Source: Actinoalloteichus hymeniacidonis | GTDB lineage: Bacteria; Actinomycetota; Actinomycetes; Mycobacteriales; Pseudonocardiaceae | Direction: 5' to 3' | Assembly: GCF_014203365.1 (NCBI RefSeq) | Contig: NZ_JACHIS010000001.1 | Span: 3,720,001 to 3,784,000 of the forward strand | Length of the DNA stretch: 64,000 nucleotides | Shown: one piece after another, positions 8,367-16,298 of the stretch | Layout: every line of letters begins with the position of its first letter | How positions within the stretch are numbered: position 1 is the stretch's first letter | Translations under genes and position numbers: made by a program | Notes under the pieces: generated by a model | Told to the model about the DNA's origin: nothing | The model's database searches: none | Seen by the model: the letters and a program-made list of their open reading frames with translations, nothing else

Positions 8367-9389
8367 ATGACCACTAGGTCGCAATCGAGCAACTCTTCTT
8401 TTCCTCGGCTCGCCACGGATCTTCGCAGCGTGCAGGAATCGATCGTCGATTCGATCACGGTCGGCGATGATCGGGCGCGTGGCCCGTTCGAGCATTTCAC
8501 CAGACGCCCCGGCAGGTTGTTCCGACCGACCCTCACCCTGACCTCGTCCTATGTGGTGGAACCGCAGATCGCGACGGATCAGGCGGTCCGCGCAGCAACG
8601 ATCGTCGAACTGCTCCATATCGCCACGCTCTGCCACGATGATCTGTGCGACAACGCGCAGACAAGGCGCGGACAACCCACGATCAACGCCGTGTTCGGCA
8701 ATACCACAGCGCTGATCTCCGGCGACTACTTGCTGGCCTGTGCGACCAGTCTGGCGGCGACACTGGGCACCGTCTCGATGCGGATTGTCGGCGAGACTCT
8801 GAAAACGGTGTGTCTGGGACAGTTGCAGGAAGGTCTCGATCTCTATGACGTCGACCGCACCGAGGACGCATACTTCTCCTGCATCGCGGGCAAGACCGCT
8901 GCACTGATGGAGGCCGCCGCGATGCTCGGTGTGGCGGCTGCGGGTGGCGACGCGGCGACCCGGTCGGGAATGGGCTCCTATGGCCGAAACCTCGGAATCG
9001 CCTTCCAGATCTGGGACGACGTCCTGGACATCTGGGCACCGGGCGAGACGACCGGCAAGGAGACCGGCCAGGACCTGGCCAACGGTGTCTACACGCTGCC
9101 GGTGATCTACGCCTTGCAGGAACGCCGCGCGGAGTTGGCGCCGCTGCTGGGGGCGGGCGAGTTCACGCCGCAGCGGCGCTCGGAGATCCTCGCGGTGCTC
9201 GATCGGACCGATGCCGCCGAACGCGCCATGCGGGTGGCCAGGGCGCACGTCGAACAGGCGCTGACCGACGTGACGGCGCTATCCGGTGTCGCACCGGACG
9301 CGGCCGGTCGGCTGCTCTCGGTGGCTCGCAACCTCATGCCGGAGATCGATCGACTGATCCACGCGCCTGCCGAGTTCGAGGTGGCCTGA
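8367..9389 (+). CDS. Polyprenyl diphosphate synthase
   Basis: This is a trans-isoprenyl diphosphate synthase of 340 aa, condensing isopentenyl diphosphate with an allylic primer for quinone, carotenoid or terpenoid chains. The first aspartate-rich motif DDLCD is at 91-95, followed by the RRGQP element; the second motif DDVLD is at 217-221, after GRNLGIAFQIW. GNTTALISGDYLLA is also typical. The ATG at 8367 has GAGGGGG upstream; a 22-residue longer start is in frame but weaker. Chain length cannot be read safely. It is not beside a terpene cyclase, so a housekeeping quinone role is as likely as a specialised one. The gene faces the GNAT gene, which ends 24 bp away. Confidence 0.9.
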   Translation: MTTRSQSSNSSFPRLATDLRSVQESIVDSITVGDDRARGPFEHFTRRPGRLFRPTLTLTSSYVVEPQIATDQAVRAATIVELLHIATLCHDDLCDNAQTRRGQPTINAVFGNTTALISGDYLLACATSLAATLGTVSMRIVGETLKTVCLGQLQEGLDLYDVDRTEDAYFSCIAGKTAALMEAAAMLGVAAAGGDAATRSGMGSYGRNLGIAFQIWDDVLDIWAPGETTGKETGQDLANGVYTLPVIYALQERRAELAPLLGAGEFTPQRRSEILAVLDRTDAAERAMRVARAHVEQALTDVTALSGVAPDAAGRLLSVARNLMPEIDRLIHAPAEFEVA

Positions 9390-9413
9390 CCGGGGAGGAG
9401 ACCTCGGCTCGTG

Positions 9414-10265
9414 TCACCGCTCGGCGACCACCCAGGCCCGCGTGTGGGCCTGGGCGCCGAGGTCGACGCAGGTCGTGTGCACGTCGGCCATGCTGTCGTC
9501 GACCTCGACGAGCAGGTCCGTCCGAGGCGGCAGCGCCGAGGCCATGGTGCAGAGCAGTTCCCTGACCACACCGGGCGCGCGCGTCGAATGCGGTTGCAGC
9601 GAACCACCGCTGAAGATCCAGCCGTCGTCCTGGAACAGCAGTGCCGCCCCGGCGGGGCGTGCCGAGGTGGCCTCCACCAGCACTGCGCCGATGGCCGCCG
9701 ACAGATGGCTCTCGGACAGCAGCTCCCCCACCTGGGGATGCGGCGGGTCGGTGGGATGCGCCGCGACGTAGAAATCCCGGAATGCCCTGGCGAGGCGGGG
9801 ATCGTCCAGGGCCACGGCCCGACCGAACCCCTCGGGACGAGGGAATCGATCGGCCCGCAGTCCTCGGATCTCGGAGTCGATGAGCAGCCGCTGCAACCCG
9901 AGCGCCCAGGCGAAGCCCGCCGACGGACCCCCCGGTCGGACCTTCGCCCGCAGCGGACGACCGTCGGCGGCGCCGAGTTCGCGCAGCGCAGTGAAGATCG
10001 CCGTCCCGATACCGCGTCTGCGCTGGTCCGGGCGGACCTCCACGTAGACCCAGAGCCGGCGGGGATGGAAGCGGGGCGAGAGCAGTGCACCCATCCCGAC
10101 GACCGTGCCGTCGATCTCCGCGACGATGGTCCGCCGCCAGTGCTCCCCGTCTCGCTGCGGACCGAGCAGCGCTCTGCCCTGTGCCCAGAGGACGTCCTGC
10201 TCCCCCGACGCGATGACTCCGGCCAAGGCCGGCGCGTCGTCGACTGTCCAGGGACGAAGTCGCAT
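9414..10265 (-). CDS. GNAT-family N-acetyltransferase
   Basis: This is a predicted cytoplasmic acetyl-CoA-dependent acyltransferase of 283 aa. The N-terminal half is a classical GNAT domain: MRLRPWTVDDAPALAGVI start, VAEIDGTVVGMGALL strand, and the CoA-binding VRPDQRRRGIGTAIFTAL (R/Q-x-x-G-x-G/A type) near residues 77-94. The C-terminal half (from about 145) looks like a second, weaker GNAT-like domain with no clear CoA loop, so this may be a tandem GNAT. The substrate is unknown. It reads leftward just downstream of the sialidase gene (48-bp gap), so it may share that transcript. Confidence 0.85.
   Translation of the reverse strand: MRLRPWTVDDAPALAGVIASGEQDVLWAQGRALLGPQRDGEHWRRTIVAEIDGTVVGMGALLSPRFHPRRLWVYVEVRPDQRRRGIGTAIFTALRELGAADGRPLRAKVRPGGPSAGFAWALGLQRLLIDSEIRGLRADRFPRPEGFGRAVALDDPRLARAFRDFYVAAHPTDPPHPQVGELLSESHLSAAIGAVLVEATSARPAGAALLFQDDGWIFSGGSLQPHSTRAPGVVRELLCTMASALPPRTDLLVEVDDSMADVHTTCVDLGAQAHTRAWVVAER
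9431..9454. terminator. 9-bp hairpin between convergent genes
   Basis: CCCAGGCCC and its complement enclose a 6-base loop 42 bp after the polyprenyl synthase stop and inside the 3' end of the GNAT gene. It could stop rightward transcription; support is structural only. Confidence 0.35.
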
Positions 10266-10313
10266 CGTCGCATTCTGTCACCGCGTGGCACCCGGGCTGC
10301 GGTCAGTCCTCGA

Positions 10314-11531
10314 TCATCGGAGATCGCGCGCGGACAGCCGTTGGAAGGAGATCGTCTCGTAGGAGGAGTCGACTCCGGTCTCGTAGTAGACGCCGACGCC
10401 GCCCCGGTGCAGCGGCACCAGATCGGAGTAGGCCGCAGGCGCCTCGGACAACACGACACCGTCCGACCAGCTCGCCCCGTCGTCGTGGCTGGAGCGCACG
10501 GCGAGGCGTTCGCGTCGGTCGGGATTGCTCGGGGCGGCCAACAGCAGCGGACCGTCCTCGATCTGCAGGACGCTGCCCTGCACGACCGGGGTGAGGAGGT
10601 CCGGCACCGGCTGCAGTGGCTCGTCGAAGCCTGCGCCGCCATCGCTGCTGTAGGTGGCGAGGCGGTTTCCCGGCGCAGTCCCGTTCTGATTCCGGGAGTT
10701 GACGTAGATTCGACCGTCCGGCAGCTCCGCGATCGTCGTCTCGTTGCCGTTGACGGCGCCGTCCGGGGTGTCCTCCATCGCCCCGATGGTCCAGTTCAGC
10801 CCGCCGTCGTCGCTGTAGATCAGGTGGGCGTCGTAGTAACGGTCCTCGATCCCGGTGTCCGGGCTCCCCTCCGGCGGCGCACTGGAGTGATTGGCGGGCA
10901 CCACCAGACGTCCAGCGTGCTGCCCTCGACTCAGTGCGATGGCGTGCACCGGACCTGTCGCATACCAACGCCATTCCGGCAGTTTGGTGTCCTCGGTGAT
11001 CTCCCGGGGCTCGGTCCAGGTCCGGCCGTCGTCCTCGCTGTGCTGCACCCACACCCGTCTGGAGTCGGCGGGGTCGACCTCTCCGGCGCGGATCTCGTGC
11101 TCGGTGACCGTCCCGCCGTTGTGGGTCGACAGCAGCACGATTCGACCGGTGGCCGGATCCACCACCGGGCTGGGATTGCCGAAGGTGTTGGGGCCGTTGT
11201 CGCCGACCACCGTGAGCGCTCCCCAGGTCCTGCCGTCGTTCGTGGACCGCTTGAGCACCAAGTCGATGTCGCCGCTGTCGCCACCGCCGTCCCGGCGCCC
11301 CTCGGCGAAGGCGAGCAGGTCGCCGTTGGACGCGCGGATGATCGCCGGGATGCGGAAGGTGTCGTACCCCTCGGTGCCCGAGACGTAGACCTCGGTCGGC
11401 GAGTACGGGCGGCCGGGCCGCTCCGAGCCCGGGCGGGCGCTGCCCGGATCCGCCGAGGCCGGGAGACCCGTTGCGCAGAACAGCAATGCGGCGGCGAGCA
11501 GTGTCGTGGCGGCTCGTGGAAAGGCTCTCAT
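10314..11531 (-). CDS. Secreted sialidase (GH33 exo-alpha-sialidase)
   Basis: This is an extracellular glycosidase of 405 aa predicted to remove terminal sialic acids. An export signal (residues 1-27, ending LPASA) leads into the six-bladed propeller. The RIP arginine motif FRIPAI is at 59-64. At least four Asp boxes of SxDxGxxW type are visible: STNDGRTW (96-103), SEDDGRTW, SDDGGLNW and SHDDGASW. FAEGRRDGGGDSGDIDLV carries the catalytic-site Arg/Asp region, and a late VYYETG contains the nucleophile tyrosine region. The ATG at 11531 has AAGGAG upstream. It probably leads a short transcript with the GNAT gene. Its upstream region has dre-like CTAGAC elements. Confidence 0.92.
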   Translation of the reverse strand: MRAFPRAATTLLAAALLFCATGLPASADPGSARPGSERPGRPYSPTEVYVSGTEGYDTFRIPAIIRASNGDLLAFAEGRRDGGGDSGDIDLVLKRSTNDGRTWGALTVVGDNGPNTFGNPSPVVDPATGRIVLLSTHNGGTVTEHEIRAGEVDPADSRRVWVQHSEDDGRTWTEPREITEDTKLPEWRWYATGPVHAIALSRGQHAGRLVVPANHSSAPPEGSPDTGIEDRYYDAHLIYSDDGGLNWTIGAMEDTPDGAVNGNETTIAELPDGRIYVNSRNQNGTAPGNRLATYSSDGGAGFDEPLQPVPDLLTPVVQGSVLQIEDGPLLLAAPSNPDRRERLAVRSSHDDGASWSDGVVLSEAPAAYSDLVPLHRGGVGVYYETGVDSSYETISFQRLSARDLR

Positions 11532-11603
11532 CACGCTCCTTCGAGGATGAGCGGCCGTGGTCTCCTCTCGAGAGACCTCGGCCGTTCCGGCGCCGAGCCG
11601 ATT

Positions 11604-11661
11604 TGGACATCGGACATCGGACGTGGGATGTCTAGACGCTACTGTCGCCTACCTAGACCAG
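11604..11661. promoter_or_regulatory. Sialidase upstream control region
   Basis: This divergent region holds a near-perfect threefold heptamer (tGGACAT, cGGACAT, cGGACGT, 11604-11624). GTCTAGAC follows at 11630-11637 and CCTAGACCAG at 11652-11661. The last two resemble core or half of the GntR-type dre element (consensus like ACTGGTCTAGACCAGT), but neither is a full match. A role in sugar-responsive control of the sialidase or the divergent gene is inference. Confidence 0.35.
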
Positions 11662-11720
11662 ACAAGACCGCTCGGTACACTCCGCCGCGAGCACACCGCC
11701 GCAATTTCAGGGAGCAGCCG

Positions 11721-12116
11721 ATGAGCACACGCTCCGCGCGAGTGCTCTCCTGGCCCCTGGTCGTGCTCGCCACTCTCTCCGCCGTCCTGGGCCTCGTCTC
11801 GAATTCGGGCATCCGACCCGGGACCACCGGAGCGACCATCGGTCAGTCGTTCTTGACCGCGCGCACGGAATCGGTGGAACGCACCGGGAATCGTGGCGTT
11901 CGCCCGTTCGCGGGCACCACCTGGCAGACCGCCCGCACCGTGGTCGGCGCGGTGCTGACGGTCGACGAATCGCCGCAGCGCGAACAGCTGCTAGGCCCGC
12001 CGAGCCCGCCGACACTCATCGCTCCGAGCCACCTCGAACATCGACCGATCGCTGCGTCGGTCCGTCGACTGCGACCGGCCTGGTCTGCGCTCGTCGGCAG
12101 TCGCGGACCGCCGTAG
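11721..12116 (+). CDS. Small exported or membrane-anchored protein
   Basis: This hypothetical protein of 131 aa has an N-terminal hydrophobic helix (SWPLVVLATLSAVLGLVS, residues about 10-27) after basic residues, giving a signal peptide or anchor. The rest is basic and proline/arginine-rich with no recognised domain. The ATG at 11721 has GGGAG about 8 bases upstream, and TACACT at 11676-11681 could be its -10. It is divergent from the sialidase and 101 bp upstream of secDF. I do not recognise it. Confidence 0.55.
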   Translation: MSTRSARVLSWPLVVLATLSAVLGLVSNSGIRPGTTGATIGQSFLTARTESVERTGNRGVRPFAGTTWQTARTVVGAVLTVDESPQREQLLGPPSPPTLIAPSHLEHRPIAASVRRLRPAWSALVGSRGPP

Positions 12117-12217
12117 CCCACGTCGGACTCCACGCCCATGGCGACCGTCGACGCGGCCGCCTCATCGCTTCCCCGGCGCCCACGGCGCGCGGGGAATCCG
12201 ACTTGGAGAGACTCAAC

Positions 12218-14539
12218 GTGTCAGGCAAAACAGAACGACGTGGGCTGCTCGTCAGAGGACTGCTGTCCCTGATCGTGCTGATCGCCTCCGGAGCGCTGCT
12301 GGTCACCACGGAACCCCGGCTGGGGCTCGACCTCGAGGGCGGCACACAGCTGACCCTGGAGGGCATCCCCGGCGAGGACGTCGTCATCAACGACGAGACG
12401 ATGAACCAGACGCTGGAGGTGATCCGCCGCCGGGTGGACTCCCTCGGTGTGGCCGAGCCGAATCTCGTACGGTCCGGCGACAACCGCGTCGTGGTCGAGC
12501 TTCCCGGGGTGGAGGACCCGCAGGAAGCGTTGGAGACCATCGGACGCACCGCCCAACTGACCATCCATCCGGTCACCGCCGCCGCCAGCCCGGAGGAAGC
12601 CGAAGAAGCCGCCGATCCCGAGGCGCAGGCCAGTGACGAACTCGTCCTCACCGACGAGAACGGTGCCGCGCTGCGGCTGGCGCCTGCCGTGATGACCGGC
12701 GAGGCGATCAACAGTGCCACCGCCCGGCTCGACGGGCAGACCGGCCAGGGCTGGTTCGTCGGCCTCGACTTCGCCGACTCGGCGGGCTGGTCGCAGGTCA
12801 CCGGCCAGGCGGCCTGCGCCCCGATGGGCGACCCGGCGCGCCGCGTCGCGATCGTGCTGGACAGCACGATCATCTCGGCGCCCGAGGTGCAGGGCGACAC
12901 CACCTGCAACGTCGGCATCCCCCCGGGCGGGGAGACCCGGATCACCGGCGACTTCAACCAGGCCGACGCCGAGCAACTCGCCCTGCTGATCAGCGACGGC
13001 GCGCTGCCGGTGCCGGTCGAGGTCGTCGAACAGCGGACCCTCGGCCCGACACTGGGCGACGATGCCATCAGCGCCAGCATCACGGCCGCCATCATCGGTA
13101 TCAGCCTGTCCGGTCTGTTCCTGGTCGTCGTGTACCGACTGGCGGGCTTCATCGCCACCCTCGCGCTGGCCGCGTACACCGGTATCGCCTACGCACTGCT
13201 GTTGGCGATCGGCGCGACCATCACCCTGCCCGGCCTCGCCGGTTTCGTACTGGCGATCGGTATGGCGATGGACGCCAACGTGCTGATCTACGAACGATCA
13301 CGTGAGGAATACGCCGACAGCGTCGGCACCAAGTCGGCGAAACGCCGGATGTCCAACGCGGTCGCCGGCGGCTTCAAGGGCGCCATCACGGCGATCGCCG
13401 ACTCCAACATCACCACCCTGTTGGCGGCAATCCTGTTGTTCGCCCTGGCGACCGGCCCGGTTCGCGGCTTCGGCATCACGCTGACCACCGGTGTGCTCGC
13501 CTCGATGTTCAGTGCCCTGGTGCTCAGCCGGGTGCTTCAGCAACTCGTCTTCCGGGGTCCGGTCGCCAAGCACCCGAAGATCAGCGGTATCGCCCACATC
13601 GGCAAGGTCCGTCAGTGGTTCGAGCGGCGCTCGCCCGACTTCCTCAAGGCCTGGCGCAAGTGGCTGGTGGCCTTCGGCATCGTGCTCGTGGTGATCGGCT
13701 CTGGTCTCGCGATCCGGGGCCTCAACCTCGGTGTGGACTTCACCGGCGGCCGATACATCGCCTACCAGGCGCAGGAGGAGCCCGACCTCGGCGCGGTGCG
13801 CAGTGCACTGGAGGACGCGGGATTCGACGACGCGGCCGTCTCCGGCGCCGACGACAACGGTCTGACCGTCCGGACCGGACCGTTGCCGGAGGAGCGGGTC
13901 GGCGAGATCCGCGAGGCCGTCGTCTCCGCAGTCGGGGAGGTCGACCAACTCCAGAGTGATCTGATCGGTCCGAGCCTCGGCGAGGAGCTACGAGATCGCG
14001 CGATCCTCGCGTTGCTGCTCGGCGCACTCGCCCAGGTGGTCTACCTGTCCTTCCGATTCGACTGGCGACTGGGTATCGCGGTCATCGTCGGTCTGGCCGC
14101 GGACGTGATCTTCCTGCTGGGCACCTTCGCCTGGACGGGTCGACTGGTCGACAGCGTGTTCGTGGCCTCGATGCTGACCGTGATCGGTTATTCGGTCAAC
14201 GATTCGGTGGTCGTCTTCGACCGGGTACGCGAGCTGCGGGCAGCCCGACCGAAGGATCCGTTCTATCGGATCGCAGGTAGCTCGGTGCTCCAGACGATGC
14301 CTCGGACCGTCAACACCGGTATCGGTGTGTTCGCGGTGTTGGGTGCGCTGCTGTTCCTGGGCAGCGGGTCGCTGGTCGACTTCGCGTTCGCGGTCATCAT
14401 CGGCGCCGTGATCGGCAACCTGACGACGATCTTCGTCGCCGCGCCGTTGGCCATCGGCCTCGATTCCCGTTGGCCGGGAGCCGCCAAGCAACGCAAGAAG
14501 AAGAAGCGCGACCCGAACAGCAGCGGCGCGGTCGTCTAG
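12218..14539 (+). CDS. secDF: Fused protein-export subunit SecDF
   Basis: This is a single-chain SecD-SecF fusion of 773 aa, a proton-driven membrane protein that aids late translocation through SecYEG. The SecD half starts with TM1 followed by LGLDLEGGTQL (about 34-44), carries an extracytoplasmic domain, and ends in the TM cluster with GMAMDANVLIYERSREE (Asp352 region). The SecF half begins with a new TM, then LGVDFTGGRYI (near 505) and YSVNDSVVVFDRVRE (near 658), before the last helices. About 12 helices are expected. The GTG at 12218 is preceded by GGAGAG; the TTG at 12203 lies within that ribosome site and is rejected. Separate secD and secF are the usual actinobacterial arrangement, so this may be an extra copy. 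Confidence 0.93.
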   Translation: MSGKTERRGLLVRGLLSLIVLIASGALLVTTEPRLGLDLEGGTQLTLEGIPGEDVVINDETMNQTLEVIRRRVDSLGVAEPNLVRSGDNRVVVELPGVEDPQEALETIGRTAQLTIHPVTAAASPEEAEEAADPEAQASDELVLTDENGAALRLAPAVMTGEAINSATARLDGQTGQGWFVGLDFADSAGWSQVTGQAACAPMGDPARRVAIVLDSTIISAPEVQGDTTCNVGIPPGGETRITGDFNQADAEQLALLISDGALPVPVEVVEQRTLGPTLGDDAISASITAAIIGISLSGLFLVVVYRLAGFIATLALAAYTGIAYALLLAIGATITLPGLAGFVLAIGMAMDANVLIYERSREEYADSVGTKSAKRRMSNAVAGGFKGAITAIADSNITTLLAAILLFALATGPVRGFGITLTTGVLASMFSALVLSRVLQQLVFRGPVAKHPKISGIAHIGKVRQWFERRSPDFLKAWRKWLVAFGIVLVVIGSGLAIRGLNLGVDFTGGRYIAYQAQEEPDLGAVRSALEDAGFDDAAVSGADDNGLTVRTGPLPEERVGEIREAVVSAVGEVDQLQSDLIGPSLGEELRDRAILALLLGALAQVVYLSFRFDWRLGIAVIVGLAADVIFLLGTFAWTGRLVDSVFVASMLTVIGYSVNDSVVVFDRVRELRAARPKDPFYRIAGSSVLQTMPRTVNTGIGVFAVLGALLFLGSGSLVDFAFAVIIGAVIGNLTTIFVAAPLAIGLDSRWPGAAKQRKKKKRDPNSSGAVV

Positions 14540-14546
14540 CGCCGAA

Positions 14547-14584
14547 GACCCCGGTACTCCCGTATCGTCGGGAGCACCGGGGTC
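14547..14584 (+). terminator. Terminator after secDF
   Basis: GACCCCGGT-A-CTCCCG pairs with CGGGAG-C-ACCGGGGTC around a TATCGT loop: 15 pairs with one mismatch. It begins 7 bp after the secDF stop. Confidence 0.8.
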
Positions 14585-14721
14585 GACCGCCGTTCCTTCT
14601 CGTCGGTTGCTGTTTCCCGAATCTTCACGATCCCCCGCTACGCTGTGCGCCCCGCCGGGCAGAACGCCGGGTACCCCGTGATCACACGCTCGCGGCGACG
14701 ATGAGGAGACGGGACCCGACG

Positions 14722-16023
14722 ATGGCAGCAACGCCCGGAAGCCGGGGTTCCGGTGTCGCAGGGACCCTGCGACGACGACTGACCACGCGGGACGCGGTCT
14801 TCGTCGGTTTGGGCGCGATGCTGGGCGCCGGAGTGTTCACCGCCTTCGCCCCCGCAGCTCGCGCGGCAGGCGGCCTGCTGTTGCCCGCCCTGGGGATCGC
14901 CGGCCTGATCGCCCTGTGCAATGCGATCTCCTCGGCCCGACTCGCGGCGCGATATCCCGTCGCGGGTGGCACCTACGTCTACGGCCGAGAACGGTTGGAC
15001 CCGTTCTGGGGATACCTGGCGGGCTGGTGCTTCGTGATCGGCAAGACGGCCAGTTGCGCTGCGATGGCGTTGACCATCGGGCTGTATCTCTGGCCGGACC
15101 ACGCACGTCCGGTGGCGACCTCGGCGCTGCTGGCCCTGACCGCGTTGAGCCTGTTCGGGGTGCGTCGCGCCCTGTGGTTCACCCGGATCGCCGTCGTCGT
15201 GGTGCTCGCGGTCCTGGTCGTGGCTGCGACTGCCGCGGTCTGGGGCGATCCGCGCCCGATGGACGTCGCCCCCGGCGCTGCGGGCTCCCCCACTGCGGGC
15301 GGACTGCTGGAGGCGGCCGGGCTGCTCTTCTTCGCCTTCGCGGGATACGCCCGCATCACCACCCTCGGGGAAGAGGTGGTTGATCCCGCCCGCACCATCG
15401 GCCGCGCAGTGCCGATCGCCTTGGGCATCACCTTGACGGTGTACCTCGGCCTGGCTGCCGCACTGCTGACCGGGGCAGGGGCGGACGCGGTGGCGGGCTG
15501 GGCCGATCCACTGGCGACGGTGGTCGCGGTGTCCGAGTTGTCCTGGGCGGCCCCGCTGGTGCGGTTCGGCGCGATACTCGCCGCCGGAGCCGCGCTGTCG
15601 GCGTTGTTGCTCGGAGTGTCCAGGACCGTGTTGGCGATGGCCCGTGATCGTCGTCTGCCCGGGGCACTGGCGGTGATCCACACTCGGCATGAGGTGCCCA
15701 TGCGGGCGGAGCTGGTGGTAGGGCTGGTGGCCGCCGCAGCGGTGTGGACCGCGGATCTCCGCGACGTGATCGGCTTCTCCTCCTTCGGCGTGTTGGTCTA
15801 TTACGCGATCGCCAACGCCTCGGCGTGGACGCTGAGCCGTTCCGAGCGTCGGCCACCGAGGTGGCTCAGTGCCGTGGGACTGGCGGGCTGCGTGCTTCTC
15901 GCGGCCTTCCTGCCGACCACATCGGTGATCGGCGGGCTGATCCTGGTCGCCCTCGGCGTTATCGGATGGCTGGTGCTGGCGCGCCGCGACGTTAAGCGGC
16001 CCGCCAATCGCTCGTCCGAATAG
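14722..16023 (+). CDS. APC-family amino acid/amine permease
   Basis: This is an integral-membrane transporter of 433 aa in the amino acid-polyamine-organocation family. TM1 carries FVGLGAMLGAGVFTAF, the unwound GxGxGIF-like substrate loop. ARYPVAGGTYVYGRERL and LGEEVVDPARTIGRAVP are typical family segments, and about 12 helices can be drawn. The ATG at 14722 is chosen; an in-frame ATG at 14701 would add seven basic residues. AGGAGA lies about 13 bases upstream of the chosen start, somewhat far. Substrate specificity is not predictable. It is monocistronic, bounded by the secDF terminator and the large secreted-protein gene. Confidence 0.88.
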   Translation: MAATPGSRGSGVAGTLRRRLTTRDAVFVGLGAMLGAGVFTAFAPAARAAGGLLLPALGIAGLIALCNAISSARLAARYPVAGGTYVYGRERLDPFWGYLAGWCFVIGKTASCAAMALTIGLYLWPDHARPVATSALLALTALSLFGVRRALWFTRIAVVVVLAVLVVAATAAVWGDPRPMDVAPGAAGSPTAGGLLEAAGLLFFAFAGYARITTLGEEVVDPARTIGRAVPIALGITLTVYLGLAAALLTGAGADAVAGWADPLATVVAVSELSWAAPLVRFGAILAAGAALSALLLGVSRTVLAMARDRRLPGALAVIHTRHEVPMRAELVVGLVAAAAVWTADLRDVIGFSSFGVLVYYAIANASAWTLSRSERRPPRWLSAVGLAGCVLLAAFLPTTSVIGGLILVALGVIGWLVLARRDVKRPANRSSE

Positions 16024-16298
16024 TACAAGCGATGAATTAAACCTATCGGGTCCACTTAGGTCCGGACGAATGGCCGACGACGACCCCGCAATAGGAATAC
16101 AGTGCGTGTCTGAACATTCTTTCTTCGCCATCGCACACGGCGTGTGACCACTGCCATAGCACAGTATTTCGCAAGAATAAAGACTGTGTTAACAGCATCG
16201 GCATTCACATACTTGAGCCTGCCCCGAACAAAGTGGTCGAGCGCTCCTGGCGGCGGGAGAGCGCGGCCACCGTTGACCCATGTCCAGAAAGGACCCGC

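Noticed and set aside
9411-12116. Long rightward frame of about 900 codons
   Set aside because: Most of it is antisense to the GNAT and sialidase genes, whose domains are unmistakable. Only its last 131 codons (from 11721) were kept as a separate gene with its own ribosome site.
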